64,000 nucleotides of DNA from positions 2,864,091 to 2,928,090 of the forward strand of contig CATQHB010000002.1 of NCBI GenBank assembly GCA_958295765.1, read 5' to 3'. Position 1 is the first letter of the stretch. Every line of letters begins with the position of its first letter. This document shows positions 27,014 through 35,667 of the stretch, one piece after another. Under the pieces are notes generated by a model. The model made no database searches and had not been told where the DNA came from. It saw only the letters and a program-made list of their open reading frames with translations. Position numbers and translations under genes: made by a program. The stretch comes from an uncultured Dehalococcoidia bacterium (GTDB taxonomy: Bacteria; Chloroflexota; Dehalococcoidia; Lucifugimonadales; UBA3495).

Positions 27014-27061
27014 TGGGGATTTTCCCTCCCGACGTTGCGTTGCTTGCGCTGGCTAACAGTT

Positions 27062-27070
27062 AGTTTAACA
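27062..27070 (-). promoter_or_regulatory. extended -10 promoter of trpD
   Basis: Minus strand TGTTAAACT, within the 15-base stretch GTTAGTTTAACACAG that recurs upstream of the next gene (27803-27817). The distance to the trpD start is about 50 bases. Confidence 0.4.
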
Positions 27071-27118
27071 CAGAGAGGGGTAGGGAATAGAGGGCGAATA
27101 AAACTCGGAGTCCGAAAA

Positions 27119-27763
27119 TCAGGTTGAAGTTGAGGTATCCGGGGGTTGCGGTTCCGCCGGCGGCGGGGACGGCAGCAAGTCGGCCACCGCCAACTCCAGG
27201 TCGGGCAGGGATACCGGGGCCAGCCTATCCCCCCGCCGGTGAATGGTATGTTGGGCGTAACCCTCCGGGCCGGGTTCGCTGAACCGCTCCAGGCAGTCCT
27301 CGGGCAAGTTCAGCACCCAGGTTTCCGGGATGTCAGCCCGCCCGTAGCTATGGGCTTTAAACTCCCGGTCGTAAGCCAGGGTACTGTCGGCCACTTCGAT
27401 AACCAGCAGGACATCCGTAGGGCCGGGATGAGCGGTAGTATAGCCGTCCGGTCGGGGACGTAGGAGAGCGACATCCGGCTCCGGTTCGGAATCGTCGCTG
27501 AGGTGGACGGGGTTCTGGATGCGGATGCGGAACCGGTCGCCGGCATAGGGGGCAAAAATTTCGATGAAACTGTCCACACGGGCGGCGGGTCCGGGGCCAA
27601 TCGGCGGCATAACGATAATCTCTCCCTCAATGAGTTCCACCCGCTCGGTATGATGCAGGATGCCGGCCTCGGCCATCCGGTAATACTCCGCCACCGTAAA
27701 CTTGCGGGCCTGCCGGGTCTGGCGAATTTCCGCCGGGGCCGGGGCTTTCACTTGAGTAGTCAT
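27119..27763 (-). CDS. Uma2-family (DUF820) PD-(D/E)XK nuclease-like protein
   Basis: 214 aa. The Uma2 family is a widely multiplied group with a restriction-endonuclease fold and mostly unknown role. Seen: FTVAEYYRMAEAGILHHTER, VELIEGEIIVMPPIGP, DSEPEPDVALLRP (acidic metal ligand), VLLVIEVADSTLAYDREFK (the E-x-Lys-type core) and YGRADIPETWVLNL. All are standard for the family. The last 25 residues are Pro/Ser-rich. The gene shares its promoter-region sequence with trpD but is separately placed. Confidence 0.9.
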   Translation of the reverse strand: MTTQVKAPAPAEIRQTRQARKFTVAEYYRMAEAGILHHTERVELIEGEIIVMPPIGPGPAARVDSFIEIFAPYAGDRFRIRIQNPVHLSDDSEPEPDVALLRPRPDGYTTAHPGPTDVLLVIEVADSTLAYDREFKAHSYGRADIPETWVLNLPEDCLERFSEPGPEGYAQHTIHRRGDRLAPVSLPDLELAVADLLPSPPPAEPQPPDTSTST

Positions 27764-27804
27764 CGCAACACCTGGCCTTGAGGGGAGGTTTTGCCGTTTT
27801 CGTT

Positions 27805-27813
27805 AGTTTAACA
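27805..27813 (-). promoter_or_regulatory. extended -10 promoter of the Uma2 gene
   Basis: Minus strand TGTTAAACT, in the same GTTAGTTTAACACAG context as the trpD promoter, 42 bases before the Uma2 start. Confidence 0.4.
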
Positions 27814-27887
27814 CAGTGGCAAGTGAGGAATAGACAACCCGGCGGTGGCCGGCTACAATTAACTTATCCTGGCATAGCGGTTGGCTG

Positions 27888-28562
27888 ATGACTACTATCA
27901 ACACCATAGAAGACCTGATTCGGGTACTGGACGAAAATCCCGAGTGGGTGGAAGCCCTGCGCTCCCGGCTGCTGAGCCGGGAATTGCTGGAGTTGCCCGG
28001 GAAGTTCGCGCAGTTCGTCGTTTCGACGAATAAGCGGTTCGACGCGATTGAGCGACGGATGGACAACTCTGACCGAAGGTTTGATGCCTTTGAGCAATCC
28101 ACCGACCGGCATTTTCAACGAATAGAAGATACCCTCTCGTATCTGAAGGGCGCGCACGCCCGCAACGCCGCTATTGAGGATTCCCCGGACATCGCCCGGA
28201 GTATGGGGCGCCGCCAGGTCAGGAACCTTACCCGCAGTGACCTGTGGGGGATTATCGACGCAGCGGACGTTTCCGACATTCCCGCCAACGTCTTAGCGAG
28301 TTTCCGCCGGGCCGACCTGATTATGGAAGCTACCGACCCGGACGGAGAAACCGGCTACATCGCCATGGAAATCTCCTTTACCGTCGACGATAGGGACGTT
28401 GTAAGAGCCGTCCGCAACGCCGCCTTTCTGACCCGGTTCACCGGCCGCCCGGCCCACGCCGCCGTCGCCGGAATCAACCGGGATGACCGGATTGAGGAGC
28501 GGCTGGCCTCCGGGGAAGTGTTCTGGCATCAAATCTACGATGAGGACCTGGCGGCGGAGTAG
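27888..28562 (+). CDS. coiled-coil protein with a possible PD-(D/E)XK-like C-terminal domain
   Basis: 224 aa, function unknown. Residues 1-30 (TIEDLIRVLDENPEWVEALR) resemble a start common to Chloroflexi and cyanobacterial proteins of this kind. Residues 35-90 are a long helix with heptad spacing (RFDAIERRMDNSDRRFDAFE). The C-terminal 110 residues (DLIMEATDPDG, IAMEISFTVDDRDVVRAVRN) have the alternating strand with Glu expected of a decayed or variant restriction-endonuclease fold. No ribosome binding site is obvious. Divergent from the Uma2 gene. The domain call is tentative. Confidence 0.6.
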   Translation: MTTINTIEDLIRVLDENPEWVEALRSRLLSRELLELPGKFAQFVVSTNKRFDAIERRMDNSDRRFDAFEQSTDRHFQRIEDTLSYLKGAHARNAAIEDSPDIARSMGRRQVRNLTRSDLWGIIDAADVSDIPANVLASFRRADLIMEATDPDGETGYIAMEISFTVDDRDVVRAVRNAAFLTRFTGRPAHAAVAGINRDDRIEERLASGEVFWHQIYDEDLAAE

Positions 28563-28708
28563 GCCGCATTGCTATTACCGTTACGATAGTCTCTTTCGGC
28601 GACGGTGAGAGCTTTGCTCAAAGCCCCCCGCCCGGCCCGGCCCCCACTTTTCAAGAGAACATGCAAGCCACGCAAATCTCCTGATACGCGCCCGTACCCC
28701 GCGCGCCT

Positions 28709-28912
28709 TTACGCCCCGCCCTGGAGCAAGAATACCAGGAGCCGCCACGCGATGACTTGCACCCCGTTAAAGAGCAGCACCAGAATGATTGCCCCCGGAA
28801 ATATCACCGGTATCCTGACCCACTTGGTAGCCGGGAGCCTATTGAAAAGGGTAGCGTAAAATGCCACGGTCAAGAAAATGGAAATAATAAGAATCACCAT
28901 AGGAATTGACAC
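28709..28912 (-). CDS. small two-segment membrane protein
   Basis: 67 aa, GTG start at 28912 (or ATG at 28900); GGAG lies just upstream and suits the ATG better. Two hydrophobic stretches: MVILIISIFLTVAFYATLF and VIFPGAIILVLLFNGVQVIA. No family recognised. Third of three small membrane-protein genes in a row on this strand (29754 to 28709). Confidence 0.5.
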   Translation of the reverse strand: MSIPMVILIISIFLTVAFYATLFNRLPATKWVRIPVIFPGAIILVLLFNGVQVIAWRLLVFLLQGGA

Positions 28913-29037
28913 TCCTTTTCCGGTTCCGTCCGCATATCAACGATACCGCTGAAAGCGAACGGAACCGGTAACTGTTAGAAAATCCCTGACCTGACCTGCC
29001 CCGGCGCGCCGCTACCGAGTCAACGCCTCATCCAGCA

Positions 29038-29190
29038 TCACCACCCCAAGACCTGCGCCGTGAAGCCGATTAGAAATCTGACCGCAAAGGCAATCAGTAT
29101 GAACAGCGCCAACCCGCAGATCCACCATACGATTCCGATAAGGATGCGTAGGGCAACGGCGCCGGGATGTTTGGAGTTTTTACGCCCCAT
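29038..29190 (-). CDS. 50-residue single-span membrane protein
   Basis: Starts at ATG 29190 with GAGAGGT six bases upstream and ends with TGA at 29038-29040. The N-terminus MGRKNSKHPG is basic. The remainder is one long hydrophobic stretch (ILIGIVWWICGLALFILIAF). The good ribosome binding site and clean charge pattern argue for a real gene. Function unknown. Confidence 0.55.
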   Translation of the reverse strand: MGRKNSKHPGAVALRILIGIVWWICGLALFILIAFAVRFLIGFTAQVLGW

Positions 29191-29277
29191 AAGCACACCT
29201 CTCCTAAAGACGTCGAATCACGCCATCAGCGCAACAAAGCGCGCCGACAGCAGAAAACGTTTCTTTAGAAGGGGTGG

Positions 29278-29754
29278 CTAATTCAGGCGTGGAGCAGCGC
29301 CGGCCAGACCGGCCGAGGTGGATACCGCGATGCGGTGAGGGGCAGTAGGCGACAGGACGCCGGCCAGCGTATTAAGACGGAGACAGTGCTGAACTTTGCC
29401 GGTGATCCTGGGTTGGATAGACCGGGTAATCAGACGTGCTAACGGAAACGACAGAAAGGCTGCGCCGGAAACTTGGTAAAGGCACCACAAGCCAAAGCCG
29501 GCAATGGTGGCAAATACTAACGTTGGTATGGCGGCCCAAAGCGCCGCGTCCAGGGCCGGGCCGGCAAAATCAGCGATGGACTCTCCGGCAAGCGTATAAG
29601 GGTGAATGTCGGTGAACGGAGACAGCAACCCGCCCAGCGCCAGGGAGAAAATGGCGATAACTGCCAGTATGAACGCCAGCAACCCGCCGAGCGCAACCGG
29701 GGTGAGGCCGGACATAAGTTGAAAGCAGCGGGAAATGTGGGCTACAAGACTCAT
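29278..29754 (-). CDS. hypothetical membrane protein
   Basis: 158 aa, three likely membrane segments: about residues 17-45 (GLTPVALGGLLAFILAVIAI), 68-95 (LDAALWAAIPTLVFATIAGF), and a shorter one in between or after. No family recognised. The C-terminal 50 residues are polar. First of three small membrane-protein genes on this strand; they may form one unit. The adjacent divergent gene at 29917 has a strong promoter. Confidence 0.5.
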   Translation of the reverse strand: MSLVAHISRCFQLMSGLTPVALGGLLAFILAVIAIFSLALGGLLSPFTDIHPYTLAGESIADFAGPALDAALWAAIPTLVFATIAGFGLWCLYQVSGAAFLSFPLARLITRSIQPRITGKVQHCLRLNTLAGVLSPTAPHRIAVSTSAGLAGAAPRLN

Positions 29755-29864
29755 AATTGAGTATCATAGAGCCTGCTGGGCCACTTTTCAACTGCGCCAT
29801 GTCAGTAAAAGCGGGAACCGGATTGAGGGCCTTAACTCCCGCATCCCCTTTCCCCACTCCCCTA

Positions 29865-29873
29865 TGCTACAAT
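29865..29873 (+). promoter_or_regulatory. extended -10 promoter of the 29917 hydrolase
   Basis: TGC followed by TACAAT, 43 bases before the ATG at 29917. Confidence 0.5.
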
Positions 29874-29916
29874 ACCCCGGGCAAACCTACCTTGAAACCG
29901 GAAGGAGCGTTCCCTT

Positions 29917-31212
29917 ATGCCCGCAATGGAATCGGCTATTGAACGACGGATGAAACGCTGGCAGGAACAGCGCTGGCTGCTGGACGTGGTGGTGCAGACG
30001 GTGGGTATCGAGTGGGACCAGCGGCGCATCGGCTACACGCTAGGCCCCTGCGGGCCGGAGGCAGCCCCGGATTTCAACGGCGTCCGCGCCCGCACCAAAC
30101 GCTTTAATGACGCCAGCCGGGAGTTCCGCCGGGCCGCCGTCCGCCGGGAGAACAAGGCCCGCCAGCACGAACAGGAGGGGCATCCGGTGGCCGCCGGGGA
30201 AAGCTACTTCATCGCCGCCCTGCTCTACGGCAGCGCCCAATGGCCCATCTTTGCCCATACCCCGGAAAATGACCGCCTGGGCGAAAAGAAAATCGAGTGC
30301 TACGCCAAGTACGTCCAATACGCCAACCACGAAATCCGCCGGGTCGATATTCCCTTTGGGGACCGCGCCATCCCCGCCTGGCTGCACCTGCCCAACCTGC
30401 CCTTTAACCAGGCGGCCAACAACGCTGCCAGCAACGGGAATCGCGGCCCCCTGCCCAGCGTGCTGAGCATCCCCGGAATGGACAGTTTCAAGGAAACCGG
30501 CGTGGCCCTTTACGGCGACCGGCTGCTGGAGCGGGGCATCGCCGTGCTGGCGATTGACGGCCCCGGCCAGAAAGAGGCCCTGAACCGGGGCATCCACGTT
30601 ACCGCCGACAACTGGATGGACGCCGGCCGGGCCGTCCTGGACTGGATGCGGGCGCAGCCGGAACTGGACCCGGAGCGCATCGCTATCCGGGGCAACAGCA
30701 TGGGTTCCTTCTGGGGTACGCAGGTGGCCGCCATAGATAGCCGCATCAAGGGCTGCGCGGTGCAGGCCGTCTGCCACGAACCGGGGATGAACACCATTTT
30801 CAACCTGGCGTCGCCCACCTTCAAGCTGCGGTTTATGTATATGGCCGGCTATGAGGATGAGGCCGAGTTTGACCGGTTCGCCGAAACGATGACCCTGGCG
30901 GGAGTGGGGGAAAGGATAACCTGCCCCTACCTGGCGATGGCCGGCGAGGATGACCACCTCAGCCCCATCGAATACACCTACCAGTTGCTGGATACGGTCA
31001 GCGCGCCCAAGCAGTTGGTGGTGTACGAGGGCGCCGACCACGGCCTGGGCGGTTCGTCCGCCGCCGACCTGGGGCCGAACCCGGCCACCCTGACCGCCGA
31101 CTGGCTGAAAGACCGGCTGGACGGCAAGCCGATGGAAAGCCAGCACATCCTGATTGACCTGGCCGGCCAACCCCAAATCAGCAGCTTTGCCGACTACGCC
31201 CGTGCGGTGTAG
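29917..31212 (+). CDS. alpha/beta hydrolase (FrsA / dihydropseudooxynicotine hydrolase type)
   Basis: 431 aa, ATG with AAGGAG ten bases upstream. The first 160 residues are a helical N-terminal region as in FrsA-like esterases and C-C bond hydrolases. The hydrolase core follows: LPSVLSIPGMDSFKET, VLAIDGPGQKEAL, nucleophile elbow GNSMGSFW near residue 265, acid in AGEDDHLSP, and catalytic His in GADHGLGGSS. The substrate is not predictable. The gene is single, followed 14 bases later by an inverted repeat that could end transcription. Confidence 0.85.
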   Translation: MPAMESAIERRMKRWQEQRWLLDVVVQTVGIEWDQRRIGYTLGPCGPEAAPDFNGVRARTKRFNDASREFRRAAVRRENKARQHEQEGHPVAAGESYFIAALLYGSAQWPIFAHTPENDRLGEKKIECYAKYVQYANHEIRRVDIPFGDRAIPAWLHLPNLPFNQAANNAASNGNRGPLPSVLSIPGMDSFKETGVALYGDRLLERGIAVLAIDGPGQKEALNRGIHVTADNWMDAGRAVLDWMRAQPELDPERIAIRGNSMGSFWGTQVAAIDSRIKGCAVQAVCHEPGMNTIFNLASPTFKLRFMYMAGYEDEAEFDRFAETMTLAGVGERITCPYLAMAGEDDHLSPIEYTYQLLDTVSAPKQLVVYEGADHGLGGSSAADLGPNPATLTADWLKDRLDGKPMESQHILIDLAGQPQISSFADYARAV

Positions 31213-31226
31213 TCCGGGGTTTTTTT

Positions 31227-31308
31227 ATCCACGAAGGGACACGAAGGATCACGAAGGGGTTTTTAGCTGAATTATTTATTCGTGTTCCTTCGTGTCCTTC
31301 GTGGATAA
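31227..31308. repeat. inverted repeat of ATCCACGAAGG type, possible terminator
   Basis: Left arm TATCCACGAAGGGACACGAA and right arm TTCGTGTCCTTCGTGGATAA. The stem is preceded by a T7 run (31221 onward) and encloses AT-rich sequence. It could form a bidirectional terminator between the hydrolase and the cyclo-ligase homologue. The same type of sequence is dispersed in many bacterial genomes. Confidence 0.5.
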
Positions 31309-31344
31309 ATACGTGGTGTATCGGTGAGAAAGTTTAGGTGAGTT

Positions 31345-32055
31345 ATGCGGGACAAGTTTGCGGTTAGAGAGGCGGTTTGGACGGCGCTGGAGCAGGCCGG
31401 GGTGGTGCGGGCCAGGAGCGTCCACGATAAAATCCCCGACTTTTACGGGGCTGAGGCCGCCGCCCAACGGGTGTTTGCCCTGGCGGTCTGGCAGCGGGCC
31501 GGGGCGCTCAAGAGCAACCCGGACAAGGCCCAACGCCCCCTGCGGCAGCGGGCGCTTGAGGAGGGCAAGCTGCTCTATATGGCCGTCCCCCGGCTGCAAC
31601 AGGAACGTTGTTTCGTAGAGCTGGACCCGGCAGTGCTGCGCTGCACCCCGGCCCAGGCGTCCACCATCAGCGGGGCTTTCAAGTACGGGCGGCCGGTCTA
31701 TGTGACGGAAATGCGGCCGGTGGATTTGGTGATTTCCGGCTCGGTGGCGGTCAACCGGCAGGGAGTCCGCATTGGTAAGGGCGGGGGTTATGCCGACCTG
31801 GAGTACGGCCTGGCCGCCGCCGCCGGAATCGTCAGCCCCGACACGCCGGTCATCACCACCGTCCACCCGATGCAGGTGCTGGCCGAGTCGCTGCCCCGCA
31901 CCGCCCACGACGTACCGCTGACCTACGCAGTTACCCCGGATGAGATAATCCAATGCCCCGGAGACTTGCCCCACCCCACCGGCATCTATTGGGATGACCT
32001 GGCTGAGGATAAGATAGCGGCGATACCGGCGTTGGGGAAGTTGCGGGGTGGATAG
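31345..32055 (+). CDS. 5-formyltetrahydrofolate cyclo-ligase family protein
   Basis: 236 aa. By family, ATP-dependent conversion of 5-formyl-THF to 5,10-methenyl-THF. Seen: N-terminal helix REAVWTALEQAGVVRARSV, LKSNPDKAQRPLRQRAL (ATP/basic region), KLLYMAVPRLQQERCFVEL, DLVISGSVAVNRQGVRIGKG and GGYADLEYGLAA (the phosphate/folate loop). The usual start motif KxxxR is weak, as in the MTHFSD-like branch of the family. The enzyme could have a related, unknown role. AGGTGAG precedes the ATG. Confidence 0.78.
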   Translation: MRDKFAVREAVWTALEQAGVVRARSVHDKIPDFYGAEAAAQRVFALAVWQRAGALKSNPDKAQRPLRQRALEEGKLLYMAVPRLQQERCFVELDPAVLRCTPAQASTISGAFKYGRPVYVTEMRPVDLVISGSVAVNRQGVRIGKGGGYADLEYGLAAAAGIVSPDTPVITTVHPMQVLAESLPRTAHDVPLTYAVTPDEIIQCPGDLPHPTGIYWDDLAEDKIAAIPALGKLRGG

Positions 32056-32108
32056 GATTACGCCGTTGGCTACGGGACATTGAAAGCCCGGCGGCACTGA
32101 AAGTTCTA

Positions 32109-32222
32109 TGTCATTCCGAGCGGAACGAGGAATCTAAAATCCTGCATCAGCCGGATTTCTGGCGGAACCGGAAGTTGCAAAGGCCAGGCATTTTAGATTC
32201 CTCCCTGCGGTCGGAATGACAT
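32109..32222. repeat. repeat family D, copy 2
   Basis: TGTCATTCCGAGCGGAACGA at the left, and ATTTTAGATTCCTCCCTGCG with GTCGGAATGACA at the right. Lies in the gap 32056-32352, which shows nothing else. Confidence 0.75.
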
Positions 32223-32352
32223 ACCAACTGCGTAACTCGTAATGCTATTGACCAAGGGAGTTGGCGGCCTTATTACAAAAAAGGGGCGGTTTTTGTGATA
32301 AGGGAAAAGTTGTTGCAAATAATCTGTAACAACTAGAGAGGGATAGCCAACG

Positions 32353-32583
32353 TCAGTCCCACAGCACCACTCTACCGGCGATATAGCTGAAAAACCGTTC
32401 CACGTCCCAAGGGAATACCAGTAACTCCCCGGTACTGGACATTGCGCCAGTCTGCCCCGCAAACCACCGGTTAAAAACCTGAAACTGTTCCTCACCGAAC
32501 ACTCTTGCCAAGTCTTCTATACGGTAGCAATCCTCAACCTGCTCCAGGACAGTGGACAACTCCTCAAAATTGCTGATAGCCAC
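32353..32583 (-). CDS. hypothetical 76-residue protein
   Basis: GTG start at 32583 with GAGGAGGG six bases upstream, a strong site that supports a real gene. Acidic, soluble, with an FEELSTVLEQVEDCYRIEDL helix and a WDVERFFSYIAGRVVLWD end. No family recognised. No partner gene nearby. Confidence 0.6.
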   Translation of the reverse strand: MAISNFEELSTVLEQVEDCYRIEDLARVFGEEQFQVFNRWFAGQTGAMSSTGELLVFPWDVERFFSYIAGRVVLWD

Positions 32584-32832
32584 AAAACCCTCCTCAAGAC
32601 AATTTGTGCCGGTATTATACCGCTTGATTAAGGAGAATAGCCAAGTCTTTTCTTGCGCCCTCCAAGGCTATCGCATACGAAGTAAGACCTGGTTTACCCG
32701 TCTATCCTGAACTTGTTGAAGGATGACCGGGTGGACTGCTGAAAGTAAAGGGAATCTGGCAACCCGGCCTTTAATCGAGCTCAGTTACGCCGCCCCATTA
32801 AAGGCCGGGCTTAATATCTTAACCGTGTATCC

Positions 32833-33885
32833 CTACGGCGCCCCCACCGTATCCGCCACCCCCAGCTCTTGCATCAGCTCCGTTATGCCGTTCCAGGTAT
32901 CATCCTCCACGTAGATGCCCTCGGCCCGGCGTTTCAGCTCCGTATTGTATTCAATCTCGCCGGGGTAGAGGACCTCGGTGAAGCCGGCGGCCGGGGGGGA
33001 GGTCTTGATGAACTCCACAAACTCCTTCATCTCCCGCTTGAAGTCGGCCAGGGGGCGGAAATGCTCTACGTTGTAAACCGAGATAAACACGCCGTCGTTG
33101 TGCCGGGCCTGGGGGTCGATGCCAAAGCCCAGGCCGGTGAGCAGGCCGGAGAACATCTCCACCATAAAGGAGAGGCCGTAGCCCTTATGCCCCTGGTCGG
33201 CGCCCACCGGCAGGATGGCGCCGCCGGCGAAATAGTCGTTGGGGTCGGTGGTAGGATTGCCGTCCTTGTCCACAATCCAGCCCAGCGGCACCGGCTCATT
33301 GCGGCTGCGTTGCAGGCTGATTTTGCCCATCGCCACCGCGCTGGTCGCCATATCCAGCAGCACCGGCCCCTCCAGGTCGCTGGGTACGCCGATGCAGATG
33401 GGGTTGGTGCCTAATCGCCGGGCGCGCCCGCCAAAGGGGGCGGCGTTCTTGGGGCCAGCGCCGGAGTCGGCGGTAACCAGGCCAATCATCCCCTCGTTCA
33501 GGGCCATCGTGGGATAATCGCCCACCCGCCCGACGTGGCTCTGGTGGTGGAGGGTCATCGCGGCGACGCCGTGGGCTTTGGCCTTGTCAATCGCCATCCG
33601 CATCGCCTTTTCGGTCTGCACGAAGCCGAACCCCCAGTTGCCGTTGATGACGGCGGTATTGGGGGTCTCCCGCTCCACCTCAAAGGGCGCGCCGGGCACG
33701 ATATGGCCCCGGTCAATGCGGCTGCAATACTCCATAAGCTGGATGATGCCATGAGAGTCATGGCCCACCAGGTTGGACTTTACCTGATGAGTAGCGACGA
33801 TTTCCGCCTCATCCGCCGGCGTTCCCTTGGCGACGTAGATGTGATAAGCGACCCGGTGCAGGTATTGGTGAGGAAAGACAGGCAT
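32833..33885 (-). CDS. Ldh_2 family malate/L-lactate-type dehydrogenase
   Basis: 350 aa NAD(P)-dependent 2-hydroxyacid (or ureidoglycolate, delta1-piperideine-2-carboxylate, sulfolactate) dehydrogenase of the Ldh_2 fold. Seen: SNLVGHDSHGIIQLMEYC with the catalytic His, HHQSHVGRVGDYP, RRLGTNPICIGVP, LDMATSAVAMGKI, and ILPVGADQGHKGYGLSFMVE near the C-terminus. All are family signatures. A second family member is at 60370-61446. The exact substrate is not determinable. Confidence 0.9.
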   Translation of the reverse strand: MPVFPHQYLHRVAYHIYVAKGTPADEAEIVATHQVKSNLVGHDSHGIIQLMEYCSRIDRGHIVPGAPFEVERETPNTAVINGNWGFGFVQTEKAMRMAIDKAKAHGVAAMTLHHQSHVGRVGDYPTMALNEGMIGLVTADSGAGPKNAAPFGGRARRLGTNPICIGVPSDLEGPVLLDMATSAVAMGKISLQRSRNEPVPLGWIVDKDGNPTTDPNDYFAGGAILPVGADQGHKGYGLSFMVEMFSGLLTGLGFGIDPQARHNDGVFISVYNVEHFRPLADFKREMKEFVEFIKTSPPAAGFTEVLYPGEIEYNTELKRRAEGIYVEDDTWNGITELMQELGVADTVGAP

Positions 33886-34001
33886 AGGATAAACCTCCGG
33901 TCGGCAGTGGTTGGGGATAGTTTATGAGAACCGGGTATTGGGGTCAACTTTTCCGGTAGGGGTGGGGGGTGATAAGGGGAAGAGAGTAGCCGGGGGAGAA
34001 A

Positions 34002-34076
34002 TGGTCGGGGCGGGCAGATTCGAACTGCCGACCTCCTGGTCCCAAACCAGGCGCCCTGCCGCTGGGCCACGCCCCG
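34002..34076 (-). tRNA. tRNA-Pro (anticodon UGG)
   Basis: Acceptor stem CGGGGCG pairs with CGCCCCG (C1-G72, the mark of bacterial tRNA-Pro). D stem GCCC/GGGC. Anticodon stem CCTGG/CCAGG with loop TTTGGGA, so anticodon TGG. T arm GGCAG-TTCGAAT-CTGCC. CCA is encoded. 75 bases. Confidence 0.95.
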
Positions 34077-34171
34077 CAAGTCGCCAAAGGCCGTAACCTT
34101 CGCAACCGGAATAGCGGCTGCTGCTGCTGATAATAATGCCAGGGTTGGCTGAGGTGAACCGCCAAACTCGG

Positions 34172-34246
34172 TGGTATCCCCGGAGAGGGTCGAACTCTCA
34201 TCTCTGGCTCCGGAGGCCAGCACTCTATCCGTTGAGCTACGGGGAC
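34172..34246 (-). tRNA. tRNA-Arg (anticodon CCG)
   Basis: Acceptor GTCCCCG with CGGGGAT (one G-T pair). Anticodon stem CTGGC/GCCAG with loop CTCCGGA, so anticodon CCG. T arm GAGAG-TTCGACC-CTCTC. CCA is encoded. It lies 95 bases from tRNA-Pro on the same strand, probably one transcript. Confidence 0.95.
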
Positions 34247-34375
34247 ACGGTTAACGGTTAGCAACTATCAGGATAACACGCCCCGGCCCTGCTAACAAGC
34301 CGGGAGCGGGCCGGGATTTATTATTACGGATACGTCGGGTAACATAGAAGGGTATAGGGATTCCCGGCTGTAACA

Positions 34376-34473
34376 CCGTCGTTCCGGCGAAAGCCGGAAT
34401 CCAGAATGTTCGGTAGCCGGCACGGTCTTTTCCGGGAGGATTTCCTGGATTCCGGCTTTCGCCGGAACGACGG
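34376..34473. repeat. repeat family B, copy 2
   Basis: 98-base palindrome CCGTCGTTCCGGCG to CGCCGGAACGACGG. In the gap 34247-34671 it is followed by degenerate GGTTGCCCTGGCG units and then an AT-rich stretch (34600-34640), the likely promoter region of the radical SAM gene. Confidence 0.85.
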
Positions 34474-34671
34474 TTGCCCCGGTGCTGGAACGACGGTTGC
34501 CCTGGCGGGTTGCCCTGGCGCCGGAATGACGGCGTTGCCCGGATTGCCCCGGTAATGAGATTAACCTGATGACTTTCCCCGGTTGACGGATTGCACGGAT
34601 GCTAGTATATTAGTATATAAGTTCTAAACTGACGTTCTAATATCCTATCTGCGCGCTCGTGGGGTGAGGTT

Positions 34672-35577
34672 ATGGCTGAGGCCGAGGTACAGGAAATTAC
34701 CTGCAAGTCCCTTCTGAATCGGGTGGATGTTCCCGGATTTCCCTTTCGCTGGACGCTCAACCCCTACCGGGGCTGTCGCCATGCCTGTCGCTACTGCTAC
34801 GCCCGCCCGACTCACGAGTTCTGGGGGATGAACGCCGGCGCCGAGTTTGACCAGCGGGTGTTTGCCAAGGTGAACGCCCCCCAGGTGCTGCGGGACGAAC
34901 TGCGCCGGCCCCGGTGGGCCGGAGAACCCATCGCCATCGGCACCGCCTCCGACCCTTACGAACCGGCCGAGGCCCAGTACCGGCTGACCCGCGGCATCAT
35001 CGAGGTCTTGGCCGAGTTCCGCAATCCGGCCTCAATCACCACCAAGGGCGTGCTGGCACGCCGGGACGTGGACGTATTGCAGGAGTTGTACCACGCCGCC
35101 GACGTTCAGGTGATTTTCAGCGTGGGCAGCATCGACGAAACGGTGTGGAAACGGACCGAGCCGGGGACGCCCAGCCCCCAGGCCCGGCTGGAGGCGATGC
35201 AGTTTCTGGTGGAGAGCGGCATCCCCGCCGGGGTGATGATGGCCCCCCTGCTGCCGGGCATCTCCGACAGCGCCGAGGCCATTAACGCCACGGTGCAGGC
35301 CGCCGCCCAGCACCATGCCCAGTTCCTTTCGGCCAACCTGCTATTTCTCAAGCCGGGGTCAAAAGAGTGGTTTATGCCCCTGATTCGGGAGTCCTACCCC
35401 CACCTGACGCCGGGCTACCGCCAGCTTTACCGCCATACCTACGGCGAAAAGGACTATACCCAGGAGGTGCTGGCGCTGGTGGCCGAGGCCCGGCAGCGGT
35501 GGCATCTGCCGGCAGTTACCCCGCCCAAAGAGTTGAACGCCCCGCGCCAGCAACAGCAGTTGGCGTTGATTGCGTAA
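34672..35577 (+). CDS. radical SAM protein (Rv2578c / spore photoproduct lyase-like family)
   Basis: 301 aa. The radical SAM 4Fe-4S motif is C35-x3-C39-x2-C42 in YRGCRHACRYCYARPTHEF. Other conserved stretches: IAIGTASDPYEPAE, SITTKGVLARRDVDVLQ and FSVGSIDETVWKRTEP, all typical of the Rv2578c group of SPL-like radical SAM proteins, whose substrate is unknown. ATG with GGTGAGG upstream. Stands alone after two tRNA genes. Confidence 0.88.
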   Translation: MAEAEVQEITCKSLLNRVDVPGFPFRWTLNPYRGCRHACRYCYARPTHEFWGMNAGAEFDQRVFAKVNAPQVLRDELRRPRWAGEPIAIGTASDPYEPAEAQYRLTRGIIEVLAEFRNPASITTKGVLARRDVDVLQELYHAADVQVIFSVGSIDETVWKRTEPGTPSPQARLEAMQFLVESGIPAGVMMAPLLPGISDSAEAINATVQAAAQHHAQFLSANLLFLKPGSKEWFMPLIRESYPHLTPGYRQLYRHTYGEKDYTQEVLALVAEARQRWHLPAVTPPKELNAPRQQQQLALIA

Positions 35578-35667
35578 CGGAGTTGGTTCCGGTAGATGAC
35601 AGCTTTTTCCGCTACGTTCACCGGTTAAACGCCAAGGTGGGTTGGAAACCCGGTCTGGCATAACCGT

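Noticed and set aside
28605..28859. 84-codon plus-strand frame
   Set aside because: Opposes the small membrane protein at 28709-28912, has no ribosome site, and no domain.
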